Shown: positions 45,037-53,435, numbered from the stretch's first letter. The stretch is DNA of 64,000 nucleotides from Scytonematopsis contorta HA4267-MV1 (GCA_019359035.1 JAHHIC010000076.1:1-64000), one strand, 5' to 3'. Numbers and translations: made by a program. Notes: generated by a model not told the origin, from the letters alone.

Positions 45037-46266
45037 ATGATAACAAAAAAGCTCAAAGCCGTGGAGTTATTTGCTGGTATCGGTGGTTTTCGTCGAGGAA
45101 TGGAGAAAGCCAATATTGAAACGGTATGGGCAAATGATATAAGCGAACTCTGCTATAAAGTTTATGAAAGCAACTTTGGTAAAGGTTCAATAATTCTAGG
45201 AGATATCAATCAAATCCTTATATCGGATATACCATCACATGATATTTTAGCTGTAGGTTTTCCCTGTCAACCTTTTAGCCCCGCAGGAAAAAAACAAGGT
45301 GTACGGGATAGACTCCGGGGAACACTATTTGAGCGCATTGTTGAAATCATAGACCAAAAGCAACCACAGTATTTTTTTCTGGAAAATGTAAAAAGACTTT
45401 TAACAATGGAAGATGGTTACCATTTTCGATTGATTTTGAATGCGCTAGCTGAGTTAGATTATTTTATTGAGTGGAGATTAATAAATCCCCTTAACTTTGG
45501 TATTCCTCAAAACCGAGAGAGGATTTTTATATTTGGCACAAAATTGAAGTCAGAATATATCACAACAGAAGAATTAGAGAAATTATCAGTATTTCTAACA
45601 CCTAAAGATGCTAATGATTGTAAATTGGCAAAAAATGAAGGCTTAGAAAAATATTTACTCTCAATAGCGGATATCAAAAGTAAAAATTACAATTGGGGTA
45701 TTGCTTATAAAAATAAAATGTATACGCAAAATCTTCCAGCGTTTCCTGATATTAAACCACGAATAAAACTTCAAGATATTCTTCAGGATGAAACAACTAT
45801 AGACAGACAATTTTACTTTACTGCTGATACCTTGGAGCGTATAAAGCAAAGCAAACAAGTAAATCGTTACTGTAATGGAGTTGAAATTTTATATAATCAA
45901 GATGGAGGAGCAAGACTTGGCTACACAATATTCGGAACAAATGGCATTGCATCAACCTTAACTGCATCAACTTCCAGACACTACGAACGATATAAAGTAG
46001 GTGATAAATTTCGTCGCTTGACTAATATTGAATATGCTCGACTTATGGGTTTTCCAGACGATTGGTGTCGAGTCGCAAAAATTTATGACCAATATGCACT
46101 ATTTGGTAATTCAATTGTGCCGGAATGTGTAGAATGGGTATGTCAAAGAATTGGTAAACAGAATTTTGAATTAATTCAACCTAGCTGGCAACAATTAAGT
46201 TTAGCTTCGGATAAGTTATTGTGCGTTTTGCTGCCATACTTCTTCCTCAACCTCAAACCAATCTGA
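45037..46266 (+). CDS. C5-cytosine DNA methyltransferase (solitary)
   Basis: A 409-residue Dcm-type enzyme. Motif I is AVELFAGIGGFRRGM, the catalytic motif IV is GFPCQPFSPAG, motif VI is FLENVKRL, motif VIII is PQNRERIFIFG and motif X is ALFGNSIVPECVEWV. The variable region (about 190-290) is the target-recognition domain; the target is not predictable here. No restriction endonuclease gene is adjacent. Its last ~50 bp overlap an antisense RHH gene, so its normal downstream partner may have been replaced. Confidence 0.9.
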   Translation: MITKKLKAVELFAGIGGFRRGMEKANIETVWANDISELCYKVYESNFGKGSIILGDINQILISDIPSHDILAVGFPCQPFSPAGKKQGVRDRLRGTLFERIVEIIDQKQPQYFFLENVKRLLTMEDGYHFRLILNALAELDYFIEWRLINPLNFGIPQNRERIFIFGTKLKSEYITTEELEKLSVFLTPKDANDCKLAKNEGLEKYLLSIADIKSKNYNWGIAYKNKMYTQNLPAFPDIKPRIKLQDILQDETTIDRQFYFTADTLERIKQSKQVNRYCNGVEILYNQDGGARLGYTIFGTNGIASTLTASTSRHYERYKVGDKFRRLTNIEYARLMGFPDDWCRVAKIYDQYALFGNSIVPECVEWVCQRIGKQNFELIQPSWQQLSLASDKLLCVLLPYFFLNLKPI

Positions 46267-46461
46267 CACTAAATTGCGGTCGCGTTCTGCACGACGGATG
46301 GCTCCCTCTTTTAATTGCTCTCGCAGCCTTTCTTTTTGAATTTGAGCAATATAACTTTGAATAGCTTCATCAATAAAGCTACTTCTATCTCCCTTTGGTG
46401 CAAACTGGTCGAGCAATTTTAAAGTTCCATCAGGTAACGTTACATTAATACGACGATACAT
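46216..46461 (-). CDS. ribbon-helix-helix (CopG-type) antitoxin-like protein
   Basis: An 81-residue protein. The N-terminal MYRRINVTLPDGTLKLLDQF is the RHH strand and first helix, DRSSFIDEAIQSYI is the second helix, and the acidic C-terminus (SDWFEVEEEVWQQ) is typical of antitoxins that bind MazF-like toxins. A toxin gene should follow on the minus strand, but that space is occupied by the methylase gene, which it overlaps by 51 bp tail to tail. It is probably an orphan antitoxin. Confidence 0.78.
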   Translation of the reverse strand: MYRRINVTLPDGTLKLLDQFAPKGDRSSFIDEAIQSYIAQIQKERLREQLKEGAIRRAERDRNLVSDWFEVEEEVWQQNAQ

Positions 46462-46926
46462 GTACTTTAATCCACATCCATAGTGTGTAACTCTAGTGTA
46501 TCATGCTAGCTTTTACAAGTTCAATTGTGGAGTCATCGCTTCCAAGCTCCTCAAGTTATATCGCAATCCTAAATAATTTCTTGCAATCAAGCTCATCAAT
46601 ACATATAATTGTAGTGCGGGCATCTTGCCCGCTTCCACCAGCAAGCAACATATCCAGCAAGCAACATATCCAGCAAGCAACATATCCAGCAAGCAACATA
46701 TCCAGCAAGCAACATATTTCTACTGCCTATATTTTAAGCTTACATACCACATCTTCTCAGAAATCCCCCTCAGCATTTTCTCTCGTTTCAAAAATATTCT
46801 ACCCGGAAATATAATCCGTATATCTGCACTAGACCCCAGTATTGACAAAATGTTACTTTGACGAAATGAAAAAATAAATTGAGGGTGCGATACCGCGATG
46901 ACATTAACTATAACCAGGTGCAAAAA
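46462..46926. other. spacer with hairpin-headed tandem repeat
   Basis: Upstream region of the NERD-helicase gene. Apart from the repeat at 46609-46717 it shows only AT-rich spacer. The short frames that cross the repeat are low-complexity and are not called. Confidence 0.55.
46609..46717. repeat. GTAGTGC hairpin followed by five 16-bp repeats
   Basis: The hairpin GCGGGCATCTTGCCCGC leads directly into five tandem copies of GCAAGCAACATATCCA, starting at 46641, 46657, 46673, 46689 and 46705. The head is the same as at 38475, but the repeated unit is unrelated in length and largely in sequence. Confidence 0.88.
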
Positions 46927-49104
46927 ATGCCATTCGGAATCGAAGAACAGGGTAACAAGTTTATTACAACAGAACCGTTGCAAGCCTCTGCCGAGGGTGC
47001 GGAATCTAAGGTTTGGGATTTAGTTCGTAGTGCATTTTCTGATAGAAACTGTATTGCTTATTGGCGTTATCCAATATTTTCTAAAGTCGGAGAAATTAGA
47101 AAAGAACCAGATATCCTGATAGCAGATAGAGAATTGGGTTTAATTGTAATTGAAGTCAAAGACTTTACCATCGACCAAATTGTTTCCATTGATGGTGAAG
47201 AGTGGAAATTACAAAACACCAACTCAACTAATGCAAATCCTTACAAACAAGCAGAAAATCCACTGCGAGCTTTAATTGGATATGCAGACCGGGAACCAGC
47301 AATTTGGAGAAAAGTAAAAGGTAGAGCAACAATCGCATTACCTTTAATTACCCAAGAACAATGGCAACAAAAAGCTTTCCATAACTCTCCAAACACTCAT
47401 ACAATAATATTCCAAGAACAACTGAATAAAACTAGCTTTTTGGAACATCTTCAACAAATACCAGCCATAGTTCCAGGAGAAGACTTAGACGATAAAGATT
47501 GGGAATTACTTCTTTCTGTAATTAGTGGAACCCCTATACTCAGAAAGCCATTGACTCCACGAACTTCCACTACTGGTAAAAGCCGTTCCAATATCATTGA
47601 TGGATTACGTGAGAAACTGTACGAACTAGACATACAGCAAGAACACATCGGAAAAGAAATTCCCCCAGGACCACAAAGGATTCGTGGAATAGCAGGTTCC
47701 GGAAAAACAGTGTTGCTATGTCAAAAAGCGGCACATATGCACCTCAAGCATCCTGATTGGGATATAGCCTTAGTCTTCTTCACCCGTTCATTGTATGAAT
47801 TAATGACCGGATTGCTCGACCAGTGGATTCGTCGCTTTAGTGGAGGTGAACTGCACTATAACCCCGCAACAAACATGCAATTGCGCGTATTTCATGCGTG
47901 GGGAGGAAGAGAACAACCAGGTTTTTACAGCACAATCTGTAATCACCACGGTAAAAGACCAGGTATTGTTGCGACTACAACCAATAGACAACCGAACCTA
48001 GGTTTAGCTGAATTATCCAAGCGACTACTGGAAGAAGTTCAAATTCAACCAATGTTTGACGCCATTCTTATAGATGAGGGTCAAGATTTGGTAACTGAAA
48101 ATGAATTGAAATACGAAGACAAACAAGCGATTTATTGGTTAGCATACCAGTCTTTGCGCCCCGCTAACGAAGACAAACCAGAAGAACGGCGTTTAATTTG
48201 GGCGTATGATGAAGCACAAAGTCTCAATAGCCTCATAGTTCCTAAAGCAAAAGAGGTATTTGGCGAGAACTTGAGTGATATTTTAAACAAGCAACCCACA
48301 TATGCTGGTGGTATCAAACGTTCTGAAGTGATGCGTCGTTGTTACCGTACACCAGGGCCGATTTTGACAGCAGCACACGCGATTGGTATGGGTTTGTTGC
48401 GTCCAGAGGGAATGCTTGCTGGTATTACCAATAAAGAAGATTGGAGCAAAATAGGTTACGAAGTTACAGGTGATTTTCGCCGTGTCGGTAAACCAATAAC
48501 TATCAAACGTCCACCTCAATATTCGCCAAATCCAATACCCGAACTTTGGGGAGAATCCGTATTAGAGTTTAATACGTATAATTCTCGCGAAGAAGAATTG
48601 ACAGCGCTGGCTGATAAGATTATGCATAATATCGCTCACGATGGACTTAATCCCAGTCGCGATATTTTGGTAGTAGTTTTGGGCAGCAATACGGAAGTAG
48701 CAGAATTAGAAAGAGAAGTTGCAGGGTTTTTACTCGATAGCAACATCGACATTTATATGCCTTCCGCATTGAGTTTAAACGATTTATATCCTGAATGGCC
48801 TAACCATAACCCCGATAAATTCTGGCTTGATGGGGGTGTTACGGTATCTCGTGTGAATCGTGCTAAAGGACATGAAGCTGATATGGTTTATGTTGTCGGT
48901 TTTGATAATGTCGCTCGCAATGAAAGTGACGTGAACTTACGTAACCAATTATTTGTCGGTTTAACTAGAGCAAGAGGTTGGGCTAATCTCAGTGGTTTAG
49001 GTAATTATCCTATGTATGAGGAAATGCGACAGGTAATTAAGAGTGAAGATAGTTTCACTTTTGCTTACAAGCGTCCACCTAAGCGGGATATTGGGGAGGG
49101 GTAA
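46927..49104 (+). CDS. NERD-domain nuclease fused to a UvrD-like superfamily 1 helicase
   Basis: A 725-residue protein. The N-terminal NERD domain (about 20-130) carries EPDILIADRELGLIVIEVKDF, with the D and ExK residues of a PD-(D/E)xK nuclease. The helicase has Walker A GIAGSGKTVLLCQKA near residue 255, motif II LIDEGQDL near 380, and late motifs VSRVNRAKGHEADMVYVVG and LFVGLTRARGW. A role in DNA repair or anti-phage defence is likely. The ATG at 46927 follows AGGTG; a TTG at 46879 is possible. Confidence 0.87.
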   Translation: MPFGIEEQGNKFITTEPLQASAEGAESKVWDLVRSAFSDRNCIAYWRYPIFSKVGEIRKEPDILIADRELGLIVIEVKDFTIDQIVSIDGEEWKLQNTNSTNANPYKQAENPLRALIGYADREPAIWRKVKGRATIALPLITQEQWQQKAFHNSPNTHTIIFQEQLNKTSFLEHLQQIPAIVPGEDLDDKDWELLLSVISGTPILRKPLTPRTSTTGKSRSNIIDGLREKLYELDIQQEHIGKEIPPGPQRIRGIAGSGKTVLLCQKAAHMHLKHPDWDIALVFFTRSLYELMTGLLDQWIRRFSGGELHYNPATNMQLRVFHAWGGREQPGFYSTICNHHGKRPGIVATTTNRQPNLGLAELSKRLLEEVQIQPMFDAILIDEGQDLVTENELKYEDKQAIYWLAYQSLRPANEDKPEERRLIWAYDEAQSLNSLIVPKAKEVFGENLSDILNKQPTYAGGIKRSEVMRRCYRTPGPILTAAHAIGMGLLRPEGMLAGITNKEDWSKIGYEVTGDFRRVGKPITIKRPPQYSPNPIPELWGESVLEFNTYNSREEELTALADKIMHNIAHDGLNPSRDILVVVLGSNTEVAELEREVAGFLLDSNIDIYMPSALSLNDLYPEWPNHNPDKFWLDGGVTVSRVNRAKGHEADMVYVVGFDNVARNESDVNLRNQLFVGLTRARGWANLSGLGNYPMYEEMRQVIKSEDSFTFAYKRPPKRDIGEG

Positions 49105-49184
49105 TTGGTAATTGGTAATTGCTAATTGCTAATTGCTAAGCTACGCCACATCTAAACCGCATGGTATAGAATTCCACTTCTCTT

Positions 49185-49210
49185 ATGGGGTGGGCATCCT
49201 TGCCCGCCCT
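49185..49210. repeat. dispersed GGGTGGGCATCCTTGCCC repeat
   Basis: A reverse-orientation copy of the 1187 family, preceded by ATTGGTAATTG heptamers at 49105-49137. It lies after the helicase stop codon and may end its transcript. Confidence 0.75.
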
Positions 49211-49285
49211 AATATACAACTTAAATGTGAAATAGCTTAGTTGTTAAATGTATTAATTCCCATCTTAATTGAATTATCATAAATA

Positions 49286-49462
49286 ATGGAACCTACCATA
49301 GCACAGCTACAAACTTTATATCGGCTTTGTCATCAGCTTACTAACATGATGTTCCAACCTATTTACATCGTCCGTCTTGACGAGCGAACTTTGAATTTGT
49401 TTATGTTAGCTGGAAAAGGCGAAGGAATTGAATTTGAAATTCAACCGAATGGGGAGTATTGA
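49286..49462 (+). CDS. small protein, DUF6888-like
   Basis: A 58-residue protein reading MEPTIAQLQTLYRLCHQLT, then FQPIYIVRLDERTLNLFML and AGKGEGIEFEIQPNGEY. This resembles the small cyanobacterial DUF6888 family as I remember it. Its stop is 3 bp before the next ATG, so the two are a tight pair. Such two-gene units of tiny proteins resemble toxin-antitoxin or regulatory modules, but no function is known to me. An in-frame ATG 16-17 codons later is a less likely start. Confidence 0.65.
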   Translation: MEPTIAQLQTLYRLCHQLTNMMFQPIYIVRLDERTLNLFMLAGKGEGIEFEIQPNGEY

Positions 49463-49465
49463 ATT

Positions 49466-49672
49466 ATGACACAAATCAATTACGCTGCAATGACCGACGA
49501 AGAACTCAAGCGCTACTTCTTAGCTCATCGAGACGATAACGAAGCTTTTTATGCTTATATGGATAGACGCAAATCTCGTCCTCGTAGAGCCGTAATAAGA
49601 CCTGATGACCCTGATTGGGAAGAAAAATTGATGGCAGAAGTACAAGCACAGCTAGCTGAAAAAGAAAAGTAA
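49466..49672 (+). CDS. small protein, DUF6887-like
   Basis: A 68-residue charged protein: MTDEELKRYFLAHRDDNEAF, then YAYMDRRKSRPRR, then DDPDWEEKLMAEVQAQLAEK. It resembles the cyanobacterial DUF6887 family, usually encoded directly after a DUF6888 gene as here. The profile (basic middle, acidic helical end) would fit a small nucleic-acid- or partner-binding protein. GGGGAG upstream lies within the preceding gene's end. Confidence 0.68.
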   Translation: MTQINYAAMTDEELKRYFLAHRDDNEAFYAYMDRRKSRPRRAVIRPDDPDWEEKLMAEVQAQLAEKEK

Positions 49673-49714
49673 GCTAATGTGCCGCTAGGCTGTATGAGAG
49701 GAAAACGTAAAACC

Positions 49715-49745
49715 ATTGTAGTGCGGGCAAGAAGCCCGCGTTTCA
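49715..49745. repeat. GTAGTGC hairpin without tandem repeats
   Basis: TTGTAGTGCGGGCAAGAAGC then CCGCG: the same head as the loci at 38475 and 46609 but with a different loop and no repeated tail. Confidence 0.7.
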
Positions 49746-49808
49746 TATACAAATTAAATACGCAAAAACTCTCATTAAAAGGTGCAATGACACAAAGCTA
49801 TCTTGATG

Positions 49809-49838
49809 TTTTTTCGCACCTTTGTACGTGCGAAAAAA
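49809..49838. terminator. bidirectional rho-independent terminator
   Basis: TTTTTTCGCAC at 49809-49819 pairs with GTGCGAAAAAA at 49828-49838 around an 8-base loop. The stem has T and A runs on both sides, so it can act on transcripts from the DUF pair and from the opposite-strand remnant. Confidence 0.8.
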
Positions 49839-49913
49839 GAGCTTTATTAATTACTGACTAAATTAATAGCTGTTACAAGATTGGTATAAGCTATATTATA
49901 AGCTCTGGTTTAT

Positions 49914-50353
49914 TTAAAAATTTTTATTATCAAATGTATTAATTGCCTCCAAAAGATTTATAAAATAAATCTGATTAACTTCATATACATTTTTACTGGC
50001 ATTGAGTTTTATTAAATCTTTCAAATGACAATCTGTGATTCTATAAAATACTCTACCCATCCCGGATAACGATACTTTACCTGTGGTCGTTTGTAAATCT
50101 TTCTGAACAATAGTTCCGGTACTCCCTTTATTAGCTATGTAGCGAAGTATTTTTTCTAGCTCGACATCATTTTGTAAAGCTTTTAAAAATATATCACTTG
50201 TTAATGTGTTATTTTTAGAGTTTGAAATATTAACAGCAGCACTATTTTGCTGTGGTTCGTTGTTTTGCTTAACTGCGGGTGTAGTAATAATTAAATCTAA
50301 AAACTCTTTTAATTCCTGTGGAGTGTCTGTTTCAATAACCTTTTTACAAGTGG
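49914..50353 (-). pseudogene. 5'-truncated gene remnant of unknown family
   Basis: A frame of about 146 codons is open on the minus strand between two stops but has no ATG near its beginning. It reads VIETDTPQELKEFLDLIITT, a Gln/Asn/Ser-rich linker, then LEKILRYIANKGSTGTIVQK, SLSGMGRVFYRITDCHLKDL and a C-terminal INLLEAINTFDN. The composition is protein-like and continuous. I do not recognise the family. The missing 5' end and the position between defence-type genes suggest the C-terminal stub of a larger accessory gene. Confidence 0.6.
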
Positions 50354-50612
50354 TTACGCAAAATTAAATATATATAACCATTGCGAGAGAGAAAAGAATC
50401 AATTGCAAAGGTTTCAACCTTTCGGAATGTAAAACTAATTTTCTACTACTACTTAAAATACCTAAGAAACTTGATTTTTATTAGCAAGGAATCGAGAATC
50501 TTCTGTATTTAATGTATAAAAAAGGCTCCTAGCCTTGATGAAAATAGTCAATATTGGATGATAATAAGGATATATCGTAATGAATCGCTGTGTTGGTCGT
50601 ACTACTTATAAG
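50354..50612. other. AT-rich spacer
   Basis: No gene is seen. It holds a weak inverted repeat (AAAGGTTTCAACCTTT near 50405) that could end the minus-strand transcript or be a fold-back signal. Confidence 0.4.
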
Positions 50613-50661
50613 TTAATTAAAAAGATATAATTTAATTAAAAAGATATAATTTAATTAAAAA
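50613..50661 (+). promoter_or_regulatory. tandem 19-bp repeats carrying TATAAT boxes
   Basis: TTAATTAAAAAGATATAAT occurs at 50613-50631 and 50632-50650, and a third partial copy follows. Each full copy ends in a consensus -10 hexamer. They lie 130-180 bp upstream of the methylase start and may form a multiplied promoter or operator. Confidence 0.45.
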
Positions 50662-50792
50662 GGAATTTAGGTTTGTAGTCTGCTAAGTATAACTTGTACA
50701 ATGCCCGTTGAAAACCCTCACCTATTGCGACAGCTTCATAGTCATGGCAAAATCAGTTGACAGCACTATATGAGTACAATAGTATTCAAAAT

Positions 50793-51941
50793 ATGAAGTA
50801 TAAGTTAATTGATTTATTTGCAGGTGCAGGTGGGTTAACCACAGGATTCCATTTAGCAGGGTTCGAGTCCCTGTGTGCTATAGATATAGATAAAAAAGCT
50901 TTAGCAACATATAAGCACAATTACCCAAACGCTAAAGTCATTAACCAAGATATACGAGAAGTAAATCCTTTTGAACTGCGCTCATCGCTAGACTTAAAGC
51001 CAGAAGAACTCACCATGATTATTGGTGGTCCACCTTGTCAAGGCTTTTCGAGAAACGTCCCCGCAGGTGAACGCACTTTAAATGATAATCGCAATCAACT
51101 ATATAAAACTTTTTTAGAATTTGTACAAGAATTCAGACCTATTTACGTTGTAATGGAAAATGTGTCTGAAATTTTGAAAGCTTATGATGGTTTAGTAAAA
51201 AACGAAATAACCAAGCAACTAGAATCATTTGGTTATAAAGTTGTGTCGGCTTCATTAAATGCCGCTAATTATGGCATCCCACAAACGAGAAGCAGAGCTT
51301 TTTTTATAGCTAGTTTGGATAAATTACCTCACTTTCCAAACCCAACACATCATGGTGATACAAAGAGCGATTATAGAGAAAAAAAATCATCTAATCACCA
51401 GCTTAATTTATTCCAGCCAAGCATTTCTTCAATCGTTACAGTTAGAGATGCAATTGGAGATTTACCACCTTTAGATGCGGGAGAAGAATACAGTGATGAA
51501 GCTTACCCATCCGCACCAGAAAGCACATATCAAGCTATAATTCGTGGTGAAAGCAAAAAAATTGTTAACCACATTGCCCGTGCTTTAACACCAATTCAAA
51601 CAGCAAGAGCGCGTGTTTTAAAAGAAGGACAAGACGCAAGAGACTTACCACCAGAACTGGCTCCAAAGAAGCACTACAGCGGTGCTTATGGAAGACTTTA
51701 TTGGGATAAACCAGCAAGAACCATTACAAGATGGGTGTTTCATCCTGGCTCTGGTAGATTTTTTCATCCTACCCAAAATCGAACTATAACAATACGTGAA
51801 GCAGCAAGGTTACACTCTTATCCAGATAATTTTCATTTTTTAGGAACATATATAGATATGGCTTCTCAAATTGGAGAATCCGTACCTCCTTTACTAGCTA
51901 AAGCAATTGCTAGCTGTTTAATTCAGGATTGTCATCAATAA
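50793..51941 (+). CDS. C5-cytosine DNA methyltransferase of a type II restriction-modification system
   Basis: A 382-residue Dcm-type methylase. Motif I is LIDLFAGAGGLTTGF, motif IV is IGGPPCQGFSRN with the catalytic Cys, motif VI is MENVSEI, motif VIII is IPQTRSRAFFIA and the C-terminal motif X is IGESVPPLLAKAI. The target-recognition region spans about 200-320. It ends tail to tail with, and overlaps by 32 bp, the putative nuclease gene on the other strand. The ATG at 50793 is chosen because motif I follows at once; a TTG at 50757 is less likely. Confidence 0.92.
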   Translation: MKYKLIDLFAGAGGLTTGFHLAGFESLCAIDIDKKALATYKHNYPNAKVINQDIREVNPFELRSSLDLKPEELTMIIGGPPCQGFSRNVPAGERTLNDNRNQLYKTFLEFVQEFRPIYVVMENVSEILKAYDGLVKNEITKQLESFGYKVVSASLNAANYGIPQTRSRAFFIASLDKLPHFPNPTHHGDTKSDYREKKSSNHQLNLFQPSISSIVTVRDAIGDLPPLDAGEEYSDEAYPSAPESTYQAIIRGESKKIVNHIARALTPIQTARARVLKEGQDARDLPPELAPKKHYSGAYGRLYWDKPARTITRWVFHPGSGRFFHPTQNRTITIREAARLHSYPDNFHFLGTYIDMASQIGESVPPLLAKAIASCLIQDCHQ

Positions 51942-52665
51942 CAGGGTTGTTGATTTGCGCTTGTAATGCTGCGAGCATAGTTTCAACATATCTGTCAGGT
52001 GCAAGACGAATTCGGTCAATACTAATACGAGGAGCTTCTTGAGGAATCATTCTGCCTCTAAAAAGTTGCTTTTGATTTTTATACCACATCAAATCTGTTT
52101 TTCCTGCAACAGTTCCTTGTAACCCGACTCCTTCTTTCCCAGAAATTTTATCTACTGTCCAAGCCCAAGAATAGTTAGTTGCAACTAGTGGTTCCAGTGG
52201 ATATTCACAATAAACGTATTCATTTCCTCGAATCTTTTTTAAAAGGATACATTCATAACTATTTATAACTCCTTGTGCTAACTTGCTAGTGATAATCTTT
52301 TCGTTCCAATGTTGGATAATAGCTGCACCCAACTCTTCTGGTAAAGAGCGTTCGGTTAGACCAGGAAAACCCAGTTGAGCAGCTTTTTTAACCACATCTG
52401 CTCTTTGAATTACGAAGAAAAATGTGTTTCCAGGAGTGAGATTATTGAATTGAAGCGATTTCAGTGACCAACCAGTTTGAGTAGTAAAATCAACAGCATC
52501 ATAAAGAAGTTTACTACGCCCTAAAGCTGGGTCGGAGAGAGGAATATCTTTGACATAATGAAAAATTGCTTCCCAAGCATAATCTTCTATTGAGCCGATA
52601 ACTGGAGACGCTACGGTAGCGATTATAGCTTTCCTCAACCTTTCAAATTCGTTAACCGTCAGCAC
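51910..52665 (-). CDS. putative type II restriction endonuclease
   Basis: A 251-residue protein convergent with a C5 methylase and coupled to an XRE regulator, the layout of a type II system. VDFTTQTGWSLKSLQ near residues 57-72 could be a variant PD-(D/E)xK site (Asp...S-x-Lys). I do not recognise a named family, so the call rests mainly on context. Its start overlaps the regulator's stop by 14 bp, which couples their translation. The target should equal that of the neighbouring methylase. Confidence 0.72.
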   Translation of the reverse strand: MLTVNEFERLRKAIIATVASPVIGSIEDYAWEAIFHYVKDIPLSDPALGRSKLLYDAVDFTTQTGWSLKSLQFNNLTPGNTFFFVIQRADVVKKAAQLGFPGLTERSLPEELGAAIIQHWNEKIITSKLAQGVINSYECILLKKIRGNEYVYCEYPLEPLVATNYSWAWTVDKISGKEGVGLQGTVAGKTDLMWYKNQKQLFRGRMIPQEAPRISIDRIRLAPDRYVETMLAALQAQINNPVIDDNPELNS

Positions 52666-52894
52666 TTAGAGACTCCTCCACGGCTCGCAAAAACTCGCTC
52701 ATTTTTATACTCAAAGCACTAGTGATATGACTGAGAACTCTGACCGATGGGCTTTTCAGACCTCGTTCCAGTTGGCTGATATAAGTTCTGTGCAGACCAG
52801 TCATTTCTGCCAAATACTCTTGAGACCAGCCTTTTTCTGTACGACGACGCTGTATTTCTAGCCCTAGAATTTTGTCTAATTTACTAGGCTGCAT
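52652..52894 (-). CDS. XRE-family regulator (controller protein of the R-M system)
   Basis: An 80-residue helix-turn-helix protein. IQRRRTEKGWSQEYLAEMTG and HRTYISQLERGLKSPSVRVL form the Cro/C1-type HTH. Size and position, just upstream of and overlapping the nuclease gene, match C-proteins. These delay nuclease synthesis until the DNA is methylated, by binding their own promoter. The upstream spacer (52895-52970) should contain the operator; no clear C-box could be identified by eye. Confidence 0.88.
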   Translation of the reverse strand: MQPSKLDKILGLEIQRRRTEKGWSQEYLAEMTGLHRTYISQLERGLKSPSVRVLSHITSALSIKMSEFLRAVEESLSADG

Positions 52895-52972
52895 AAATTA
52901 AAAAATTAATGCTTTGAATACAAAAGTGCTACAGACTAAAGTATTCATGATGGCAAACACTTTTGACGATTA

Positions 52973-53122
52973 GGTAGTGCGAGCATCTTGCTCGCTTTTA
53001 ACGAATGCTTTTAACGAATGCTTTTGACGAATGCTTTTGACGAATGCTTTTGACGAATGCTTTTGACGAATGCTTTTGACGAATGCTTTTGACGAATGCT
53101 TTTACGAATGCTTTTAACGACT
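52973..53122. repeat. GTAGTGC hairpin followed by about ten 13-bp repeats
   Basis: The hairpin GCGAGCATCTTGCTCGC is followed by about ten tandem copies of GCTTTTGACGAAT (with GCTTTTAACGAAT variants) from 52994 to 53120. A lone ACTTTTGACGA precedes the head and a GTAGTG follows the tract. Confidence 0.88.
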
Positions 53123-53269
53123 AGTGTAGTGTTCCAGCACGCTATTGAGTCAATCAAAACTTGCCCACACTGTTATTTTATGATGTTTGGAAGGATGTTT
53201 GGAATTTTGAATGGCAACTAAAAAACCCAAAGACAGAAAATTTCTTTGTTACGGTAGGCTATTTTAAAA

Positions 53270-53435
53270 TCCTGAGCTACACTGAAAAAAATCTGCAATT
53301 CGAGGACAGTTAATTCCATCCTCGATAGCAGAGGAACGCTATGTGTAAAGTACCATGATATTTCAGGGAGTTGCGTCCGCAATTATCCTGAAATATAAAA
53401 CAATCGTAAAAAGGGTAATCAGTAGTTATACAGTA
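53270..53435 (+). ncRNA. candidate structured RNA, tandem copy 1
   Basis: A ~166-nt unit closed by ACTGA (53281-53285) with TCAGT (53419-53423). A second stem is TCTGC/GCAGA (53292/53328) capped by CGAGGA/TCCTCG (53301/53319). A third is a perfect 10-bp hairpin, ATATTTCAGG/CCTGAAATAT (53358/53387), with an inner TTGC-GTCC-GCAA. The unpaired block AGGAACGCTATGTGTAAAGT between stems is nearly invariant in all copies. No protein-coding frame is present. The plus strand is assumed, not proven. Confidence 0.6.

Noticed and set aside
46503-46861. Two overlapping frames encoding repeated SNISSKQH-type peptides
   Set aside because: They are translations of the 16-bp tandem repeat in different phases, without start signals.
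49679-49861. 60-codon frame after the DUF6887-like gene
   Set aside because: It crosses a dispersed hairpin repeat and the terminator stem, so it is not a gene.
50858-50880. tRNA T-arm-like GGGTTCGAGTCCC inside the second methylase gene
   Set aside because: It falls in conserved methylase codons just after motif I, and no tRNA cloverleaf surrounds it.
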